A stretch of 64,000 nucleotides of DNA from Fibrella aestuarina BUZ 2 (GTDB lineage Bacteria > Bacteroidota > Bacteroidia > Cytophagales > Spirosomataceae), in assembly GCF_000331105.1 (NCBI RefSeq), contig NC_020054.1, forward strand, positions 1,911,698-1,975,697. The letters run 5' to 3'. Position 1 is the stretch's first letter. Every line of letters begins with the position of its first letter. Below, in pieces: positions 35,285 through 46,600 of the stretch. The position numbers and the translations under genes were made by a program. The notes under the pieces are model-generated. The model was given only the letters and a program-made list of their open reading frames with translations, ran no database searches and was not told where the DNA came from.

Positions 35285-36205
35285 CTACCAGTTTTTGTCT
35301 TTCAGGAGTTTGTCGAGATCGGCGCGGGGCATCGGTACCTTGTCGGGGTTAGCGTCGATCCACTTAACGAACGCCTGCTTGATGTCGGCTGTCCAGGTTT
35401 GATCGATCTGACCGGGCGTGAACTTACCCTCGCGCAACATTTGATGCCCGAAGCCGTCCTGTAGCGAGATGAACTCCGAATTCAGAATGACTTTTTCGGC
35501 CAGATGCGCTGGGATGAACACCACGCCTTCTTTTTTGGCCAGCACGACGTCGCCCGGCAGCACAATCGCCCGGCCAATACGGATGGGGCAGTTGACGCAG
35601 GTCATGGTCATATCCTGAATGTAGCTGGGGTCAAAACCACGTACCCAGCCGTTGAAACCCTCAATGGCCTCCAGCCCTTCGAGGTCGCGCACGCTGCCGT
35701 CGAAGATGATGCCCGTTTTCGATTTGGCAAAAATGGAGTTACCGAGGTTATCGCCGATGAGCGTACCCCAGACAATTTTACCCATGCCATCGGCCACATA
35801 CACGTCGCCATTCTGAAGCATGTCGATGGGCCACGAGTTGGTATTTCCCTTGCGGCCCTGCGTCTTGCCCAGTTCTTTAATCGGCTTCTCCATGTCGGGG
35901 CGGCTGGGCATGTACTGGGCCGTGAGTACGCGCCCCACCATCGGCTCGCTGGGGCGGATGATCTGCCAGTTGCCATCGAACTGATTGTTGTAGCCCTCGT
36001 TGCGCAGGATGCCCCAAGCTTCTTCGAGCGACACATTTTTCAGCCGTTTCAACAGGGCATCGGATACCCGCGGGCGGCCGTCGGGCGTGCGTTCGCCTTT
36101 CCAACTGGCGGTGTAAAACTGGAGTTGGTCTTTGGGGAGTTCAATCTGGGCAACAGCCGGGAGCAGAGCGGCCGAGAACAAGGTGGTTAGGAATAGATTT
36201 TTCAT
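35285..36205 (-). CDS. Exported RraA-family protein (aldolase/decarboxylase-like)
   Basis: About 306 residues. The start at 36205 gives signal peptide MKNLFLTTLFSAALLPAVAQ; a longer frame to 36316 would add non-coding residues. The RraA-like core carries the GTLIGDNLGNSIFAKSKTG and IFDGSVRDLEGLEAI motifs, corresponding to the metal and substrate loop (GD...G...DG..RD) of HMG/CHA aldolases. RraA homologues in sugar-acid pathways act as 4-hydroxy-4-methyl-2-oxoglutarate aldolases or oxaloacetate decarboxylases rather than RNase E inhibitors. The divergent partner is an enolase-superfamily enzyme, so a shared pathway on a sugar acid is likely. Periplasmic location is unusual for RraA. Confidence 0.8.
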   Translation of the reverse strand: MKNLFLTTLFSAALLPAVAQIELPKDQLQFYTASWKGERTPDGRPRVSDALLKRLKNVSLEEAWGILRNEGYNNQFDGNWQIIRPSEPMVGRVLTAQYMPSRPDMEKPIKELGKTQGRKGNTNSWPIDMLQNGDVYVADGMGKIVWGTLIGDNLGNSIFAKSKTGIIFDGSVRDLEGLEAIEGFNGWVRGFDPSYIQDMTMTCVNCPIRIGRAIVLPGDVVLAKKEGVVFIPAHLAEKVILNSEFISLQDGFGHQMLREGKFTPGQIDQTWTADIKQAFVKWIDANPDKVPMPRADLDKLLKDKNW

Positions 36206-36223
36206 CAAGCCAGTAGGCGTTTG

Positions 36224-36262
36224 GTATTTTACCAGTAAAAGATTGGGTATTAAGTAAAATAC
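36224..36262. promoter_or_regulatory. Candidate shared operator in the RraA/enolase divergent promoter
   Basis: GTATTTTAC (36224-36232) and GTAAAATAC (36254-36262) are exact inverse copies with centres 30 bp apart, about three helical turns. Inside lies the 14-bp palindrome TTTTACCAGTAAAA (36227-36240). The 126-bp gap carries both start regions, so one dimeric regulator could control both genes. No regulator gene is adjacent. Confidence 0.5.
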
Positions 36263-36331
36263 TGGCAGTAACGGGTTTTGAGAGAAATGCGTCGCCCCTC
36301 CTTGGCAGGCGCTCATTCCCAGTCCCTTACT

Positions 36332-37819
36332 ATGAAGAAAGCCATACTCGACCTACTCCGACATGCCCCCGACCGACCAGCCATCGCGTCGACACCACCG
36401 GTCATTTCGTCTGCCACGCCTCCCTCACGCCGCGATTTTCTTCAGAAGTCGGCCTTGGGTGGTTTGTCGGTAGGCCTGGTGTTCGACCGCCTAAAAAGCC
36501 CGTTTGCAGTTGATCAGGAATTGGAATTTACCACGCAACGTGTCAACCGGCTGGCGGCGCCATCGGACCTGAAAATTACCGATCTGCGCATTGCCCACCT
36601 GGCGGGCGTGCCGTTCACCAGCCCGATCATCCGCATCGACACCAATCAGGGGCTGGTTGGTTGGGGCGAAGTGCGCGACGGCGCCAGCCCCAATTACGCA
36701 CTCATGCTGAAATCGAGGCTGCTGGGTAAAAACCCCTGCAACGTGGAGCAGTTGTTCAAGCTCATTAAGCCTTTTGGTGGTCATGGCCGGGCGGCTGGCG
36801 GCGTCTGCGGCGTCGAGATGGCGCTGTGGGATTTGGCCGGTAAAGCCTACAACGTACCTGTGTACCAGATGCTTGGCGGTAAATATCGCGACTACGTGCG
36901 CGTGTATGCCGATACGCCCGAGGGCAAAACCTACGACGATTTTGCCGTCAATATGAAGAAGCGGGCCGATCAGGGTTTCACGTTTTTGAAGATGGACTTC
37001 GGCATCGGGATGCTGGCCGGGCAGAAAGGCATGCTCGTGGGCGGCGATGTCTGGGACGTGGCCAACCAATACGGCAACAGCCAGACCAGCAAAGTGGGCA
37101 ACTACGGCATGACCCGCCACCCCTTTACCCGCATTCAGGTCACGAAGAAAGGCATCGATAAACTGGCTGAACACGTCGGGCGGGTGCGCGACATTGTGGG
37201 CTACGATACGCCGCTGGCCGCTGACCATTTTGGCCATTTCGACGTCAATACGGCGATTCAGATGGGCAAGGCGATGGAACCGTTCCGGCTGGCCTGGCTC
37301 GAAGACCTCGTGCCCTGGTTCTACGGCGATCAGTGGAAACAGATTACCGATGCCATTGATACCCCAACGCTGACGGGCGAAGATATTTTCCTGAAAGAGG
37401 AGTTCATCAAGCTCATCGACAAGCGCGCCGTCGACATGATTCACCCGGATCTGGCGTCGTCGGGCGGGATTCTGGAAACGAAAAAAATCGGCGATTACGC
37501 CGAGGAGTCGGGTATTCCGATGGCGATGCACTTTGCCGGTTCGCCCATTTGTATGATGGCCAACGTGCATTGCGCCGCCGCCACCGAAAACTTCGTGGCA
37601 CTCGAACACCACGGTGTCGACGTCGACGGCTGGGAGGACATCGTTACGGGCCTGAAACCCATCGTGGAAAAAGGCTTCGTGAAGGTCCCCGACAAGCCTG
37701 GCCTAGGCGTGGAATTGAACGAAGACGTTGCGAAAAAATTCCTCAAGAAAGGCTCAACCTGGTTTGCGCCCACCGACGTCTGGAACACGAAAGATTCGTG
37801 GGATCGGGAGTGGAGCTAG
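36332..37819 (+). CDS. Tat-exported mandelate racemase/muconate lactonizing family enzyme
   Basis: Enolase-superfamily acid-sugar dehydratase-like protein of about 495 residues. With the start at 36332 a Tat signal is clear: SRRDFLQKS at 32-40 and a short hydrophobic stretch. The N-terminal capping domain (LKITDLRIAHLAGVPFTSPI) precedes the barrel. Catalytic features include the strand with FLKMDFG, metal ligands in AADHFGHFD, LEDLVPW and GEDIF, and the MHFAGSP histidine region. The typical KxK lysine pair is not obvious, so chemistry is uncertain. Divergent from the exported RraA-like gene. The convergent protease gene shares its terminator. Confidence 0.85.
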   Translation: MKKAILDLLRHAPDRPAIASTPPVISSATPPSRRDFLQKSALGGLSVGLVFDRLKSPFAVDQELEFTTQRVNRLAAPSDLKITDLRIAHLAGVPFTSPIIRIDTNQGLVGWGEVRDGASPNYALMLKSRLLGKNPCNVEQLFKLIKPFGGHGRAAGGVCGVEMALWDLAGKAYNVPVYQMLGGKYRDYVRVYADTPEGKTYDDFAVNMKKRADQGFTFLKMDFGIGMLAGQKGMLVGGDVWDVANQYGNSQTSKVGNYGMTRHPFTRIQVTKKGIDKLAEHVGRVRDIVGYDTPLAADHFGHFDVNTAIQMGKAMEPFRLAWLEDLVPWFYGDQWKQITDAIDTPTLTGEDIFLKEEFIKLIDKRAVDMIHPDLASSGGILETKKIGDYAEESGIPMAMHFAGSPICMMANVHCAAATENFVALEHHGVDVDGWEDIVTGLKPIVEKGFVKVPDKPGLGVELNEDVAKKFLKKGSTWFAPTDVWNTKDSWDREWS

Positions 37820-37824
37820 ATTAG

Positions 37825-37910
37825 TAAAGAGCGAAAGAGACAAAGAGTGAATGGTTGAAGCCAGATAATAGATGCGTCAGCCATTCACTCTTTGTCTCTT
37901 TCGCTCTTTA
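37825..37910. terminator. Perfect 30-bp inverted repeat made of AAAGAGNN octamers
   Basis: Arms 37825-37854 and 37881-37910 are exact reverse complements around a 26-nt loop. The left arm reads as octamers AAAGAGCG, AAAGAGAC, AAAGAGTG. It fills the gap between the enolase-family stop (37819) and the protease stop (37908-37910), so it probably terminates both. The octamer is shared with the array at 18019-18086. Confidence 0.85.
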
Positions 37911-40406
37911 TTCCTTCTCGCAGTCCAGCCAATCGTAGCCGGGGTCGATGGGCGCGCCATCGGGGGCGGCGAGTGGGGTATTGGCAACGGCGGGTTGCTG
38001 CGGGTTGCGTTCGTACTGCTGAATGAGCCAGAGTAACTGGTTAGGCGACGTATCGCTCACGACGTAGTTGAACGGCGCATCGGTAGACCGTTGCGTGAGG
38101 TATTTGTATCGGATGTGCTGGATGGCGTCGTGCGCCACGGAACGTACCCGGCCATCGGCTTCTTTGTCGGAGGCCAGCGCAATCAGGCTTTCGAGCAGGC
38201 GGCGGCTCGTCAGTTGCTGAATGGCCTCGTCGTAGGTACGTGCCTCGCCCGCGTTGCGACGCATCGGTTCAAACGTTACGTTGATGAGGCTCGTCAGCAG
38301 GTCGCTGAAGCCGGGCATGGCCGAATCCATCGCTTTTTGGTTGAGCAGCCGGGCGCAGCGCTCAGGGTTGAGCAACAGCCGGAGCGTCAGGTTGGCGGCG
38401 GCTTCGGGCGGGCCCATCGGGTCGAATGTCAGGCCCGTATGGCGTTTGAACACCTCCCGCGGGTTGGCATCAATGCCAAACGCCCGCGGCGGAATCAGGG
38501 ACAGAATGCCCTTGGGAAGCGCCAGAATGCGCGGTTGCAGCGTGGCAACCAGCGCGTCGATGGCTTTGCGTTGCCGGGCGGCCGGTACCGGCTCGGCCAC
38601 CACCTGCCCGTCGCCGCGCAGGGCGTAACTGTAGAGCACGCCACCGACCACTTTGCTGGCGGCTTCGGTCTGGTAGCGGTGAAACATGTACATCGGCACC
38701 AGCACTTCTTCCAGCGTAGCCATCGGCATCCCCACCGGAATCTTGCGCGCGTCAAACTGATCCAGCGCGATCCGGCGAATGGCCAGCGTGCGCGCCAGTT
38801 CGTCAGTAGCGTCAGCCTGACCGTCCCACAGGTGCGTGTCGGGGTGGGCGCTGCCTTCGGGGCGGGCATCCTGGTCACTCAGGAATTTCAGTCCCTTCTT
38901 CACGTAATCATCGATCAGTTTGTCGAGCGCGGCTTTCTCATTTGTGCCTTTTGGGAAATCCTGGTAGCCGTACGTAATGGCCACTTTATCCCAGGCCCCG
39001 ATACCAGTGGCGTAGGCGCTGTCGAGCGTGAGTTTATTATTGGCCAGAATGCCCACCAGCGGGTGCGGGTAGTCCATCACCGACGACCGGTTGACCGTGC
39101 TGGCAATGTAGTTGTGGGGCAGGCCGAGCGTGTGGCCCACTTCATGCGCCGCCAACTGCCGCAGCCGGGCCAGGGCCATCGGCATCAGAGCGGCGGTATC
39201 GGCGCTGTTGTTCTCAAACCGGGCGGTGAGCCCCTGCGCGATGAGGTAATCCTGACGTACCCGGAGCGAACCCAGCGTCACTTTTCCTTTCAAAATCTCG
39301 CCCGTACGCGGGTCGACAATGCTCATGCCGTACGACCAGCCGCGCGTGGAGCGATGTACCCACTGAATCAGGTTGTACCGAATGTCCATTGGGTCGGCGT
39401 CGGCGGGCAGCAGTTTTACCTGAAACGCATTGCGGTACCCCGCCGCCTCGAAGGCCTGATTCCACCAGCTCGTCCCCTCGATCAGTGCCTGCCGGATGGG
39501 CTCGGGCGCGCCGGGATCCATGTAGTAGATGATGGGTTTCACGGGGTCGCTGATGGCCGCCGTGGGGTCTTTCTTCGCCAACCGGTGCCGAACAATGTAG
39601 CGCTTAATGATGGGCTGGCTGACGGGCGTGGCGTAATCGAAAAACTCGATGTTGTTCAGGCCCGCGCGCGGGTCAAACAGGCGGGGCTGGTAGGAACCAT
39701 CGAGTGGGGGCAGTTCCACAAACGAGTGGTGTTGCCGCATGGTCACGGCGGTGGGCGTTGGCACCACCTGCCGGAGGTACTGGCCCGGTGAGTCGCCCGT
39801 CAGCGTAATGGTCGTTTCAAACTCTGTATTCTGCGGAAAGGCCTTTGTATGGGGCAAATACATGGCGCAACGGCTCGCATCGACCCGAAACGATCCCTGT
39901 CGGGTCTGGGCGATGGCCTGCACGGCGCCCACGGCATCCTGCATCAGAAACGGCGTCAGATCGACCAGTACTCTCTGGCCATCTTCAGCGGCGATCTCAA
40001 AGCCCGCGTGCACCGACTGCGCAAAGGATTCGGCAACGGCCCGCCGTTCGAGTGAATCGCGGCTCAGCGCGCGGTAACCGTAGTTTGGCTCGATCAGCAG
40101 CACCTTGTTGCCACTCCGTTCAAACTTGACCACGTGTTCGGCACCCAATCGGCCCCGGTCGAGGCCGATGTCGTTAGAGCCAACGCCCTGCGCCAGTGTA
40201 GGGTAGTAGAGCATTTCCTGCCCGAATCGGTCGATTTCGAGCCAGATTTTGCCTTTCTTGGCGTCCCAGTAAAAAGTCAGAAAGCCCGCCCGTTTGTCCA
40301 TATCCTTCGTGAAGGAGGCGATGGTTGGGGAGGCAGCAGGCGCATTGGGCTGGGCGAAAAGCGAAGTCGTCAGCAGCCAAAGCAGAGCCGAGTAACAGAA
40401 GCGCAT
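37908..40406 (-). CDS. Large zinc-dependent metalloprotease (DUF5117/DUF4953 type)
   Basis: Secreted protein of 832 residues with a signal peptide (MRFCYSALLWLLTTSLFAQ). The metzincin active site is explicit: HEVGHTLGLPHN at 421-432, giving zinc ligands His421, His425 and His431 with catalytic Glu422, and a Met-turn SVMDYP at 442-447. An N-terminal region (residues about 30-280, DUF5117-like) precedes the protease domain, and a C-terminal helical part contains FDPMGPPEAAANLTLRLLL. Homologues are widespread in Bacteroidota, often annotated only as zinc-dependent metalloprotease. No T9SS C-terminal sorting domain is visible, so it is probably periplasmic or outer-membrane associated. Substrate unknown. 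Confidence 0.88.
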   Translation of the reverse strand: MRFCYSALLWLLTTSLFAQPNAPAASPTIASFTKDMDKRAGFLTFYWDAKKGKIWLEIDRFGQEMLYYPTLAQGVGSNDIGLDRGRLGAEHVVKFERSGNKVLLIEPNYGYRALSRDSLERRAVAESFAQSVHAGFEIAAEDGQRVLVDLTPFLMQDAVGAVQAIAQTRQGSFRVDASRCAMYLPHTKAFPQNTEFETTITLTGDSPGQYLRQVVPTPTAVTMRQHHSFVELPPLDGSYQPRLFDPRAGLNNIEFFDYATPVSQPIIKRYIVRHRLAKKDPTAAISDPVKPIIYYMDPGAPEPIRQALIEGTSWWNQAFEAAGYRNAFQVKLLPADADPMDIRYNLIQWVHRSTRGWSYGMSIVDPRTGEILKGKVTLGSLRVRQDYLIAQGLTARFENNSADTAALMPMALARLRQLAAHEVGHTLGLPHNYIASTVNRSSVMDYPHPLVGILANNKLTLDSAYATGIGAWDKVAITYGYQDFPKGTNEKAALDKLIDDYVKKGLKFLSDQDARPEGSAHPDTHLWDGQADATDELARTLAIRRIALDQFDARKIPVGMPMATLEEVLVPMYMFHRYQTEAASKVVGGVLYSYALRGDGQVVAEPVPAARQRKAIDALVATLQPRILALPKGILSLIPPRAFGIDANPREVFKRHTGLTFDPMGPPEAAANLTLRLLLNPERCARLLNQKAMDSAMPGFSDLLTSLINVTFEPMRRNAGEARTYDEAIQQLTSRRLLESLIALASDKEADGRVRSVAHDAIQHIRYKYLTQRSTDAPFNYVVSDTSPNQLLWLIQQYERNPQQPAVANTPLAAPDGAPIDPGYDWLDCEKE

Positions 40407-40638
40407 GGTAAAGAAGTCGGTTAAGTAGGCAAAATACGCCCAAAACAGACGCTCCGCGCCGATTAGCTGCCTTTTATGACCCGCCTATCTACCTGAAAAG
40501 ACTCGTTTTCGACGATGTTTACCGCATCGACAAAGGCGGAATGCAGGGCATGAATCAGTTAGTTAATCGATCCGCTTTTTTAAACCCATAAGGGCTGGGC
40601 GCCCCCGTCTAAAACCTTATAAGTTTGTAGTTAAGTAC
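40407..40638. other. Intergenic region between sprA and the protease gene
   Basis: About 230 bases. A plus-strand frame is open from about 40425 to a TAA near 40588 without a good start codon, and I do not regard it as a gene. Nothing else stands out. Confidence 0.4.
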
Positions 40639-43600
40639 TTACTCCGCCAGGTTGAAACGTACCTGAACGCCGCCCGCCGTGGTGGCCCGGATGAAGTTGT
40701 TCGACACCAGCGGGTCGTTGAACGTGCGGTCGAAGTAGAAGTTGACGTTGAGGCGGCGGTTCACCACGTAGCTCAATTGCGGGCGCAACTGGAAGTTGAC
40801 GTTACCCGCCACGATCGTCTGCTCGGCGTCGAGTTTGCGCTGAATCGTGCGGGTGTCGCGCAGGGTCAGGGCGAGGTTAAACGTCAGGTCATTTTTGAGG
40901 CGACGCACGGCCCCGTTGATGCGGAACGGCAGGCGCACATTCTGCTTGGTGAAACCGAGTGAGGCCGTTACGTCTTTGGTCGTTACTTCGGCCACCTGCG
41001 CGTTCGAGAGGTTCAGCGCGGCATCACGCGAGCGGTTGTATTCGAGCGCGCCATTCCAGCGGCTGCGGGTCTGGAAACGTACCCCCACGAACGGCGCAAA
41101 TCGCTCGGTCATGCTGATCTGACTCATCACAAACACGGGGATGAAGTTGCCCGCCGTAGTGGGGTTGATCGGGTCGCCGCTGTTGATGTAGCGCGACAAC
41201 GGGTAGCCCGACACGGCCAGGTTCACGTACTGCGCCTCGTAGCTGAGCGACGACGTAAAGTTGCCCACGCTGTAGTTCGACACGTACCGGTGCACGAGGT
41301 TGAAGGAACTGAACAGCTTGTTGAACGGCTTGGCGCGGTTCAGGCCGCTGAAGTTCAGGTCCCAGTTGGGGAACGGAATGCTGTAGAACGGCGAGTATTT
41401 CACCGACTGCGGATTCTGCCCGCTGTAGGCCGCGAAAAAGGCCGGAATTAGCACGTCCTGCGAGTTTTTGTTATAAGCGCTGGGGTTTTCGCGCACGGCC
41501 GGGTTGTCGGCTTGCAGGCGGCGTAGGATGATGTCGCGGTAGCTCTCGAACCGGTCGAAAATGGGTGAGGTATTGTCGGGGCGGAGGTTCACGAACGTGG
41601 TGCCAAACGACAGGTACGACATACTGTAGCTGCCATTGCGCAACGGTGCCTGACTACTAAACTGCGCGCCTTGCAGGGCCGGCCGGTAAAACTCCTGATA
41701 ACTATCCGAGCGGTTGTAATTGGCGTTTACGTTCAGGCGGAAATCGCGGAAAGGCTCCAGCGTGGTGTTGGCCGTGAACTTCCGGGTGATAGACTGCGTA
41801 AACGGCGCGTTCTGCACAATACTCGGCGACAGCAGCCCCTTCCGCGCCAGCCGGGCGGCAATGTCGTGGTTCTGATCACCCAGCACAAACGGCAGCCCCG
41901 GCTCGCCGCTTTTATCGAGCCCAAACAAACTCGGTGACGACAGGAAGCCCGGCAACACCGTGTTTTCCTGAATGCTGTAGTTGACGTTGATGCCCCGCAC
42001 CGTGAGCAGCGCGCGCACGAAGGCTTTGGCCAGTCGGTTACCGCCGGGGTTGATCTCCTGAATACTACCGGGGTTCCGGGCAAAGTTCAGCTTCGGCGCA
42101 TTGGGCGTATTGGCCCAGCGCAACGACTTGATCTTGTTGTAGAGCAACACCAGATCGACCCGCCCGTTGATGCCGATTTCACGGTTGTTACGGATCGTGT
42201 TCCCAAACGGAATGTCCAGCGAATCTCTGATGCCAAACGAATTGGCCTGATACTGATACCCGATGTTGTAGGCCAGATCGGCCTGTATCCAGTTCACGAT
42301 CGGGAACTTGTCGAACGGCACCCGGTAGGTGGTATTGATCGTCTGCTGGTAGTTTTTCATCCGCCCCAACCCCTGCACACTCCGCCACACCGAGTCGCGC
42401 TTGGCTTCAGTATTGATATCGCCCTGCGGTTCGTCGATGATGGCGTTGGCCGCCGCCCGGTAGCTCACCACCAGGTTCTTGGTCAAGTTCCAGGTGATGT
42501 CGTAGTACCGGTTGAAGAGGAAGTATTTCTCAAACTGCGCCGGAATACCATTGGTCGTCAGGTCGCTGTTACGAAGCTGCGTTTTGATAAAGCTCCGGTC
42601 CATATCGGCCCGTATGGAGACCACCGTCGGCAAGAGCGTCAGGTTAAAATCGCGCAGCCAATAGAGGTATTTACGCTCCAGACTCTTCACATTGCGGAAC
42701 GGCTCGAACGCTCGCGGCTGACTCGTGAAGTTGTACGTAAACCCACCCCGATACTGCTCCTGTAGGTATTCGCCGGTCAGGATGTTGCTACGGCGAATGT
42801 CGTTGAAGGCGTAGTTGAACCCGAAGTTTTCGATGTCCCAGGGGCGGGCTTTCGCGTCGGGGTTGAGCCGGATCTTCCGCACATTCGAGAAGTTGATGCC
42901 GCGTCGGATGGTGTTGTCCTGCACTAGCTTCCGGTACTCGGCCGGGCTGGGTACGTTGCCTTCGGGCAGGCTGGCCAACGACTGCTCCAGCGGGGTGTCG
43001 GGGTCGAGCGGATTGAACTGCGGCGTTATGAGGCGGGCGTCGTAGTTGACGTAAACGGGAATCTTCAGCCCCCAGTTGGCGGGCAGAAACTTGTCGATCG
43101 ACAACGCCGCTGATAGCCCATACTCGGTCGTTTCTTCGCGGGTCCGGTCGGTGGGCTTGGTTTGTACGCCGCCAAAACCCGCGCTCGAATACCGCCCCGA
43201 GGCCGTAATTGTGGCCACGTCGGCCATGCGCAAATTCAGCGCGCCAATGGCCGCCCGGCCCGATTTCTGCGTGATGCCAAAGGCCCGCAGTTCGTCTACC
43301 CAGATCGTGAAGGTCTTCGCCTGTTCGTCGCCGCCAGCCACGCGCGGGTTCCGTACCCCGATCATGATGCTTTGCACCGAACTCAGGTCGGGGTTACCCA
43401 CCACGGTGAGTTGGTAGCGTTGCCCGGCCGGCCCCGGAAACTGCGACGGCTGTGTGAAGGGCAGTCGGGTCTGGCGCGTCAGGGCTTTGTTCCGGGCCGC
43501 TTTCAGGTCGGTGAGTTCACTGAAGGCGATGTCCAATTCGTTCTGATAGGGCCAGATCTGATCCGACGGAATATCCCCAATCGGCGATGATTTCAGGTTG

Positions 43601-46600
43601 GGTACCTCAATCTCGTAGTAGTTCTCCGTGTAGTCGGTCCCGATTCGGATAAAAGCCGACACCTGCCCGTCGATCTGCGGATCGGGGCTGTGCATGTGCA
43701 CGAACATCTTCAGCCGTTCGCGGAACAGAAAGTCGAAGTTGGTGTTGCGGAACGCGCCCCGCGAGTCGCCGTCGCGCAGGTTAGTTACGCTCAGGGCCAT
43801 CGACTGCTCGTTGAGCTGCACGTTGTTGTTAGGCTGCGTGTAGTCGACGTCGCGGATGAAGCCCGGTGGCACGTCGTACTTGTATTTGGTCGTGCCCCCC
43901 TGACTGTTTTCTTCCACGTTGACCGCCGACACTTTAAACTGGGCGTCGTAGGGCTCGGGTACTTCCTGCAAGCCCACCTGCGTGAGGTCGCCGTTGTACT
44001 TGCGGTACTGGTTGGCTTCCATCTGCAACTGCGCGAACCGCAGCACTACGGGCTGCTCGAAGTTGGTCAGGTACATCCGGAAAAAGCGGATCGACTTAAA
44101 TCCGTTGATGTTGCCCACCCGGCGGTTGAACTCGCGCACCGGAATGCGGAACAGGTACCAGTCGGCCCCGGAGGCACTCACTTTGTCGATGATGTAGCGG
44201 TTCCCAACCTGAAACGAGTTTTCGTTGATGTCGATCTGGTAATCGTAATAGGCCTCGTTTTCGTTGATGGTGTTATCGGTATTGAGGTCTTCAATATCGG
44301 GTAGAATCGACGAGGCGGGCGTGGTCAGGTTGTTGAGGTCGTTGGCACTCTCGGGTGAGTTGTTCTCCATACCCATGTACTGCTTGTAGCGGGCCACGAT
44401 GTACTTCAGCGAGTCGGCCTGTTGGCCCAGGTAGAACTGGAAATCGTCGCCCGAGGGGTCGGCCAGAATACGCCGTTGCGCCTCCTGGTTGGTTACGTTA
44501 GCTCGTACCGCATCCAGAAACGGTTTGAATTTGGCCTGCTCCTCGGCGTTGCTCAGCCCATCGAGGCCAACGTCCTGCTTGGGCCGTGCCCCCGCCTGAT
44601 TGGTAAACGCCTGCGTGACGAACTGCTGCCGGGGCGCTTTCCCCCAAACCGTTTCGACCGTACCACCACCCAGCCGGATATTGCTGCTATCGATGGGAAT
44701 CCCATTTTCGAAGTTGTAGCGACCGTCTTTGACGACGTCTTCCGAAATGTCGCCGAGGTTGAAATGCAACGTACCTGAGCCGGGCCGCTGGTTCGGGAAC
44801 GTGTTGTCGGGGTTGCCGCGCACCAGGTTGTTCTGCCCGCTAAAGGGGTTCATCATCCAGAACGTGATGTTCTCGACGTTGGCGTTGTCGAAATCGGCAT
44901 CCGACGTGATGGCCCGCGTGATGGCCCCAAAATTCTGCCGCGGGTTTTTCAGCGTACCGTTGGGGGTCAGGTCGGGGTTGTAGTTGTACATGCCCCGTTC
45001 GGCCGGGAAATAGGCAATGTCGAGGATGTTTTCGGGCAACTGAATCTGCCGGATCGACCGGCCCGGAAACAGCTCGTTGGGCAGAAACGGCTTCTCAAAA
45101 ATATTGTCGTCGTTGGGCACAGTACCCACGTCGACACCACCGGTTGCGTTGGCGCCCAGATAGAGCGTCTGGTCGATGCTGTAGGCCGAAATGCGCGCCC
45201 GCCGGTACCCCGATTCGAGCGAGTTGGTGCTGCCCTGCGGGAAGTCCTGCGGCGTTGACCCCAGGCGCCAGCGGTTGGGTTGCCGGGTGAGGTCGAAGAT
45301 GGTGCGGGTGGCTTCAAAATCGTCGATGAAGGCGTTGTTATTCACCTGCTTCGACACGCCGGGAATGAACTCGGCGACCTCACCCGTAAATTGAATCGCC
45401 GACAATTCTTTGGTCTGAATCAGTGGCAGCCGGTCGAGCAGGCGGGTCAGGCCAGGTGAGTCGCGGCGCAGGTTCACGTCGAACCCAAGCATAGTGTTGT
45501 TGACCGGCTCGTTGCCGATGGCCACGCGCGTCAGGAAGCCCGCGGGCGTTTCGCGCATGTTCATGGCCGTCACGCCAAAGTTGATTTCGGGTGTCAGCCG
45601 GTAATCGAGGCGCGTGCCGATGAGGGTACGTACCTGATTCTGAAACAGGTCGGGCAGTTCGTAGCTGATCCGAATCTCGCGACCCGAATTGTTCACGCTC
45701 TCGTTGAGGATACGTACCCGTTGCGCATCAACCACGTAATCCTGCCCCGGCACCAGCGGCACCCCACCGGCCGAAACCTGCACCGATTCGGGCTTGACGC
45801 CGTAAGGCAAATCCTGACCCTGCCCCTGCGCCGACTGGAACGACCCTTTCAGGAAAAACTTGTTTTTGACGGCAACCTGCTGGGCATCGGCCAGCGTGGT
45901 CCGGTAGAGCTCGCTGAATACGTATTTACTCTGCAATTGCGCCGCGTTGCCGCCGTTGTCGGGTGCCTGCGCAATCTTTTGCGCGAGGTAGTTGCCGAAT
46001 GGCTCCAGCACGGGGAAGTAAATCTTACCGTTGCGGCTGTCGATGGTGAACCCTTCCACGTAGTCGAAGTTGCCATCGGGCTGGTTGTCGAGTTGCTGAT
46101 TGAGCCGGTCGAGGTTAAACACCTGCACCAGCGGCACACCTACCAGTACGTCCTGCAAGGTCGGGTTGTCGATGCCCGTCTGATCGTCTTTGTAGATCAC
46201 CCGAAACTGGAAGCCCTGCCGCGCCACGTTATTCGTATTCAACGAATAGACGTTTTTCATCATCAGGTTCCACATCGGGTTTTGCAGGTTGTTCCGAATG
46301 GTTGACGATTTCAGGAGCTTCAGGAAAATCACCCGGTCTTCGCTTTCGCTCTGGTAGTCTTCGGTGAGTTCGCCCACCTGATAGCGTTTGCCCTGGTAGG
46401 TGTATTCATACGAAACCGCCAGCACTTCGTCGTTCCGTAGCGCCGTCACGAGCGAGATGTAACCTAGCTCGGGATTGAAGCGATACTCGCGCTCGGTCAG
46501 ACGTTTGGCCCCGCGAAGCAGGTCGTAATCGGTGCCTTTCTGAAGCCGGAGCGTGTTGTCGAGCACATCGGTCGTCTGGTCGACCTGCCGGGCAGTAGGG

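Noticed and set aside
36491..37612. A 373-codon minus-strand frame opposite the enolase-superfamily gene
   Set aside because: Shadow frame: the plus strand encodes a recognisable Tat-exported enzyme over the same bases.
38091..39791. A 566-codon open frame on the plus strand opposite the metalloprotease
   Set aside because: It has no family resemblance, lies wholly antisense to a gene with an intact HExxHxxGxxH site, and long antisense frames are expected in GC-rich coding DNA.
40425..40590. Short plus-strand frame downstream of sprA with a protein-like stretch
   Set aside because: No start codon in a useful position and no family resemblance; chance in GC-rich DNA is more likely.
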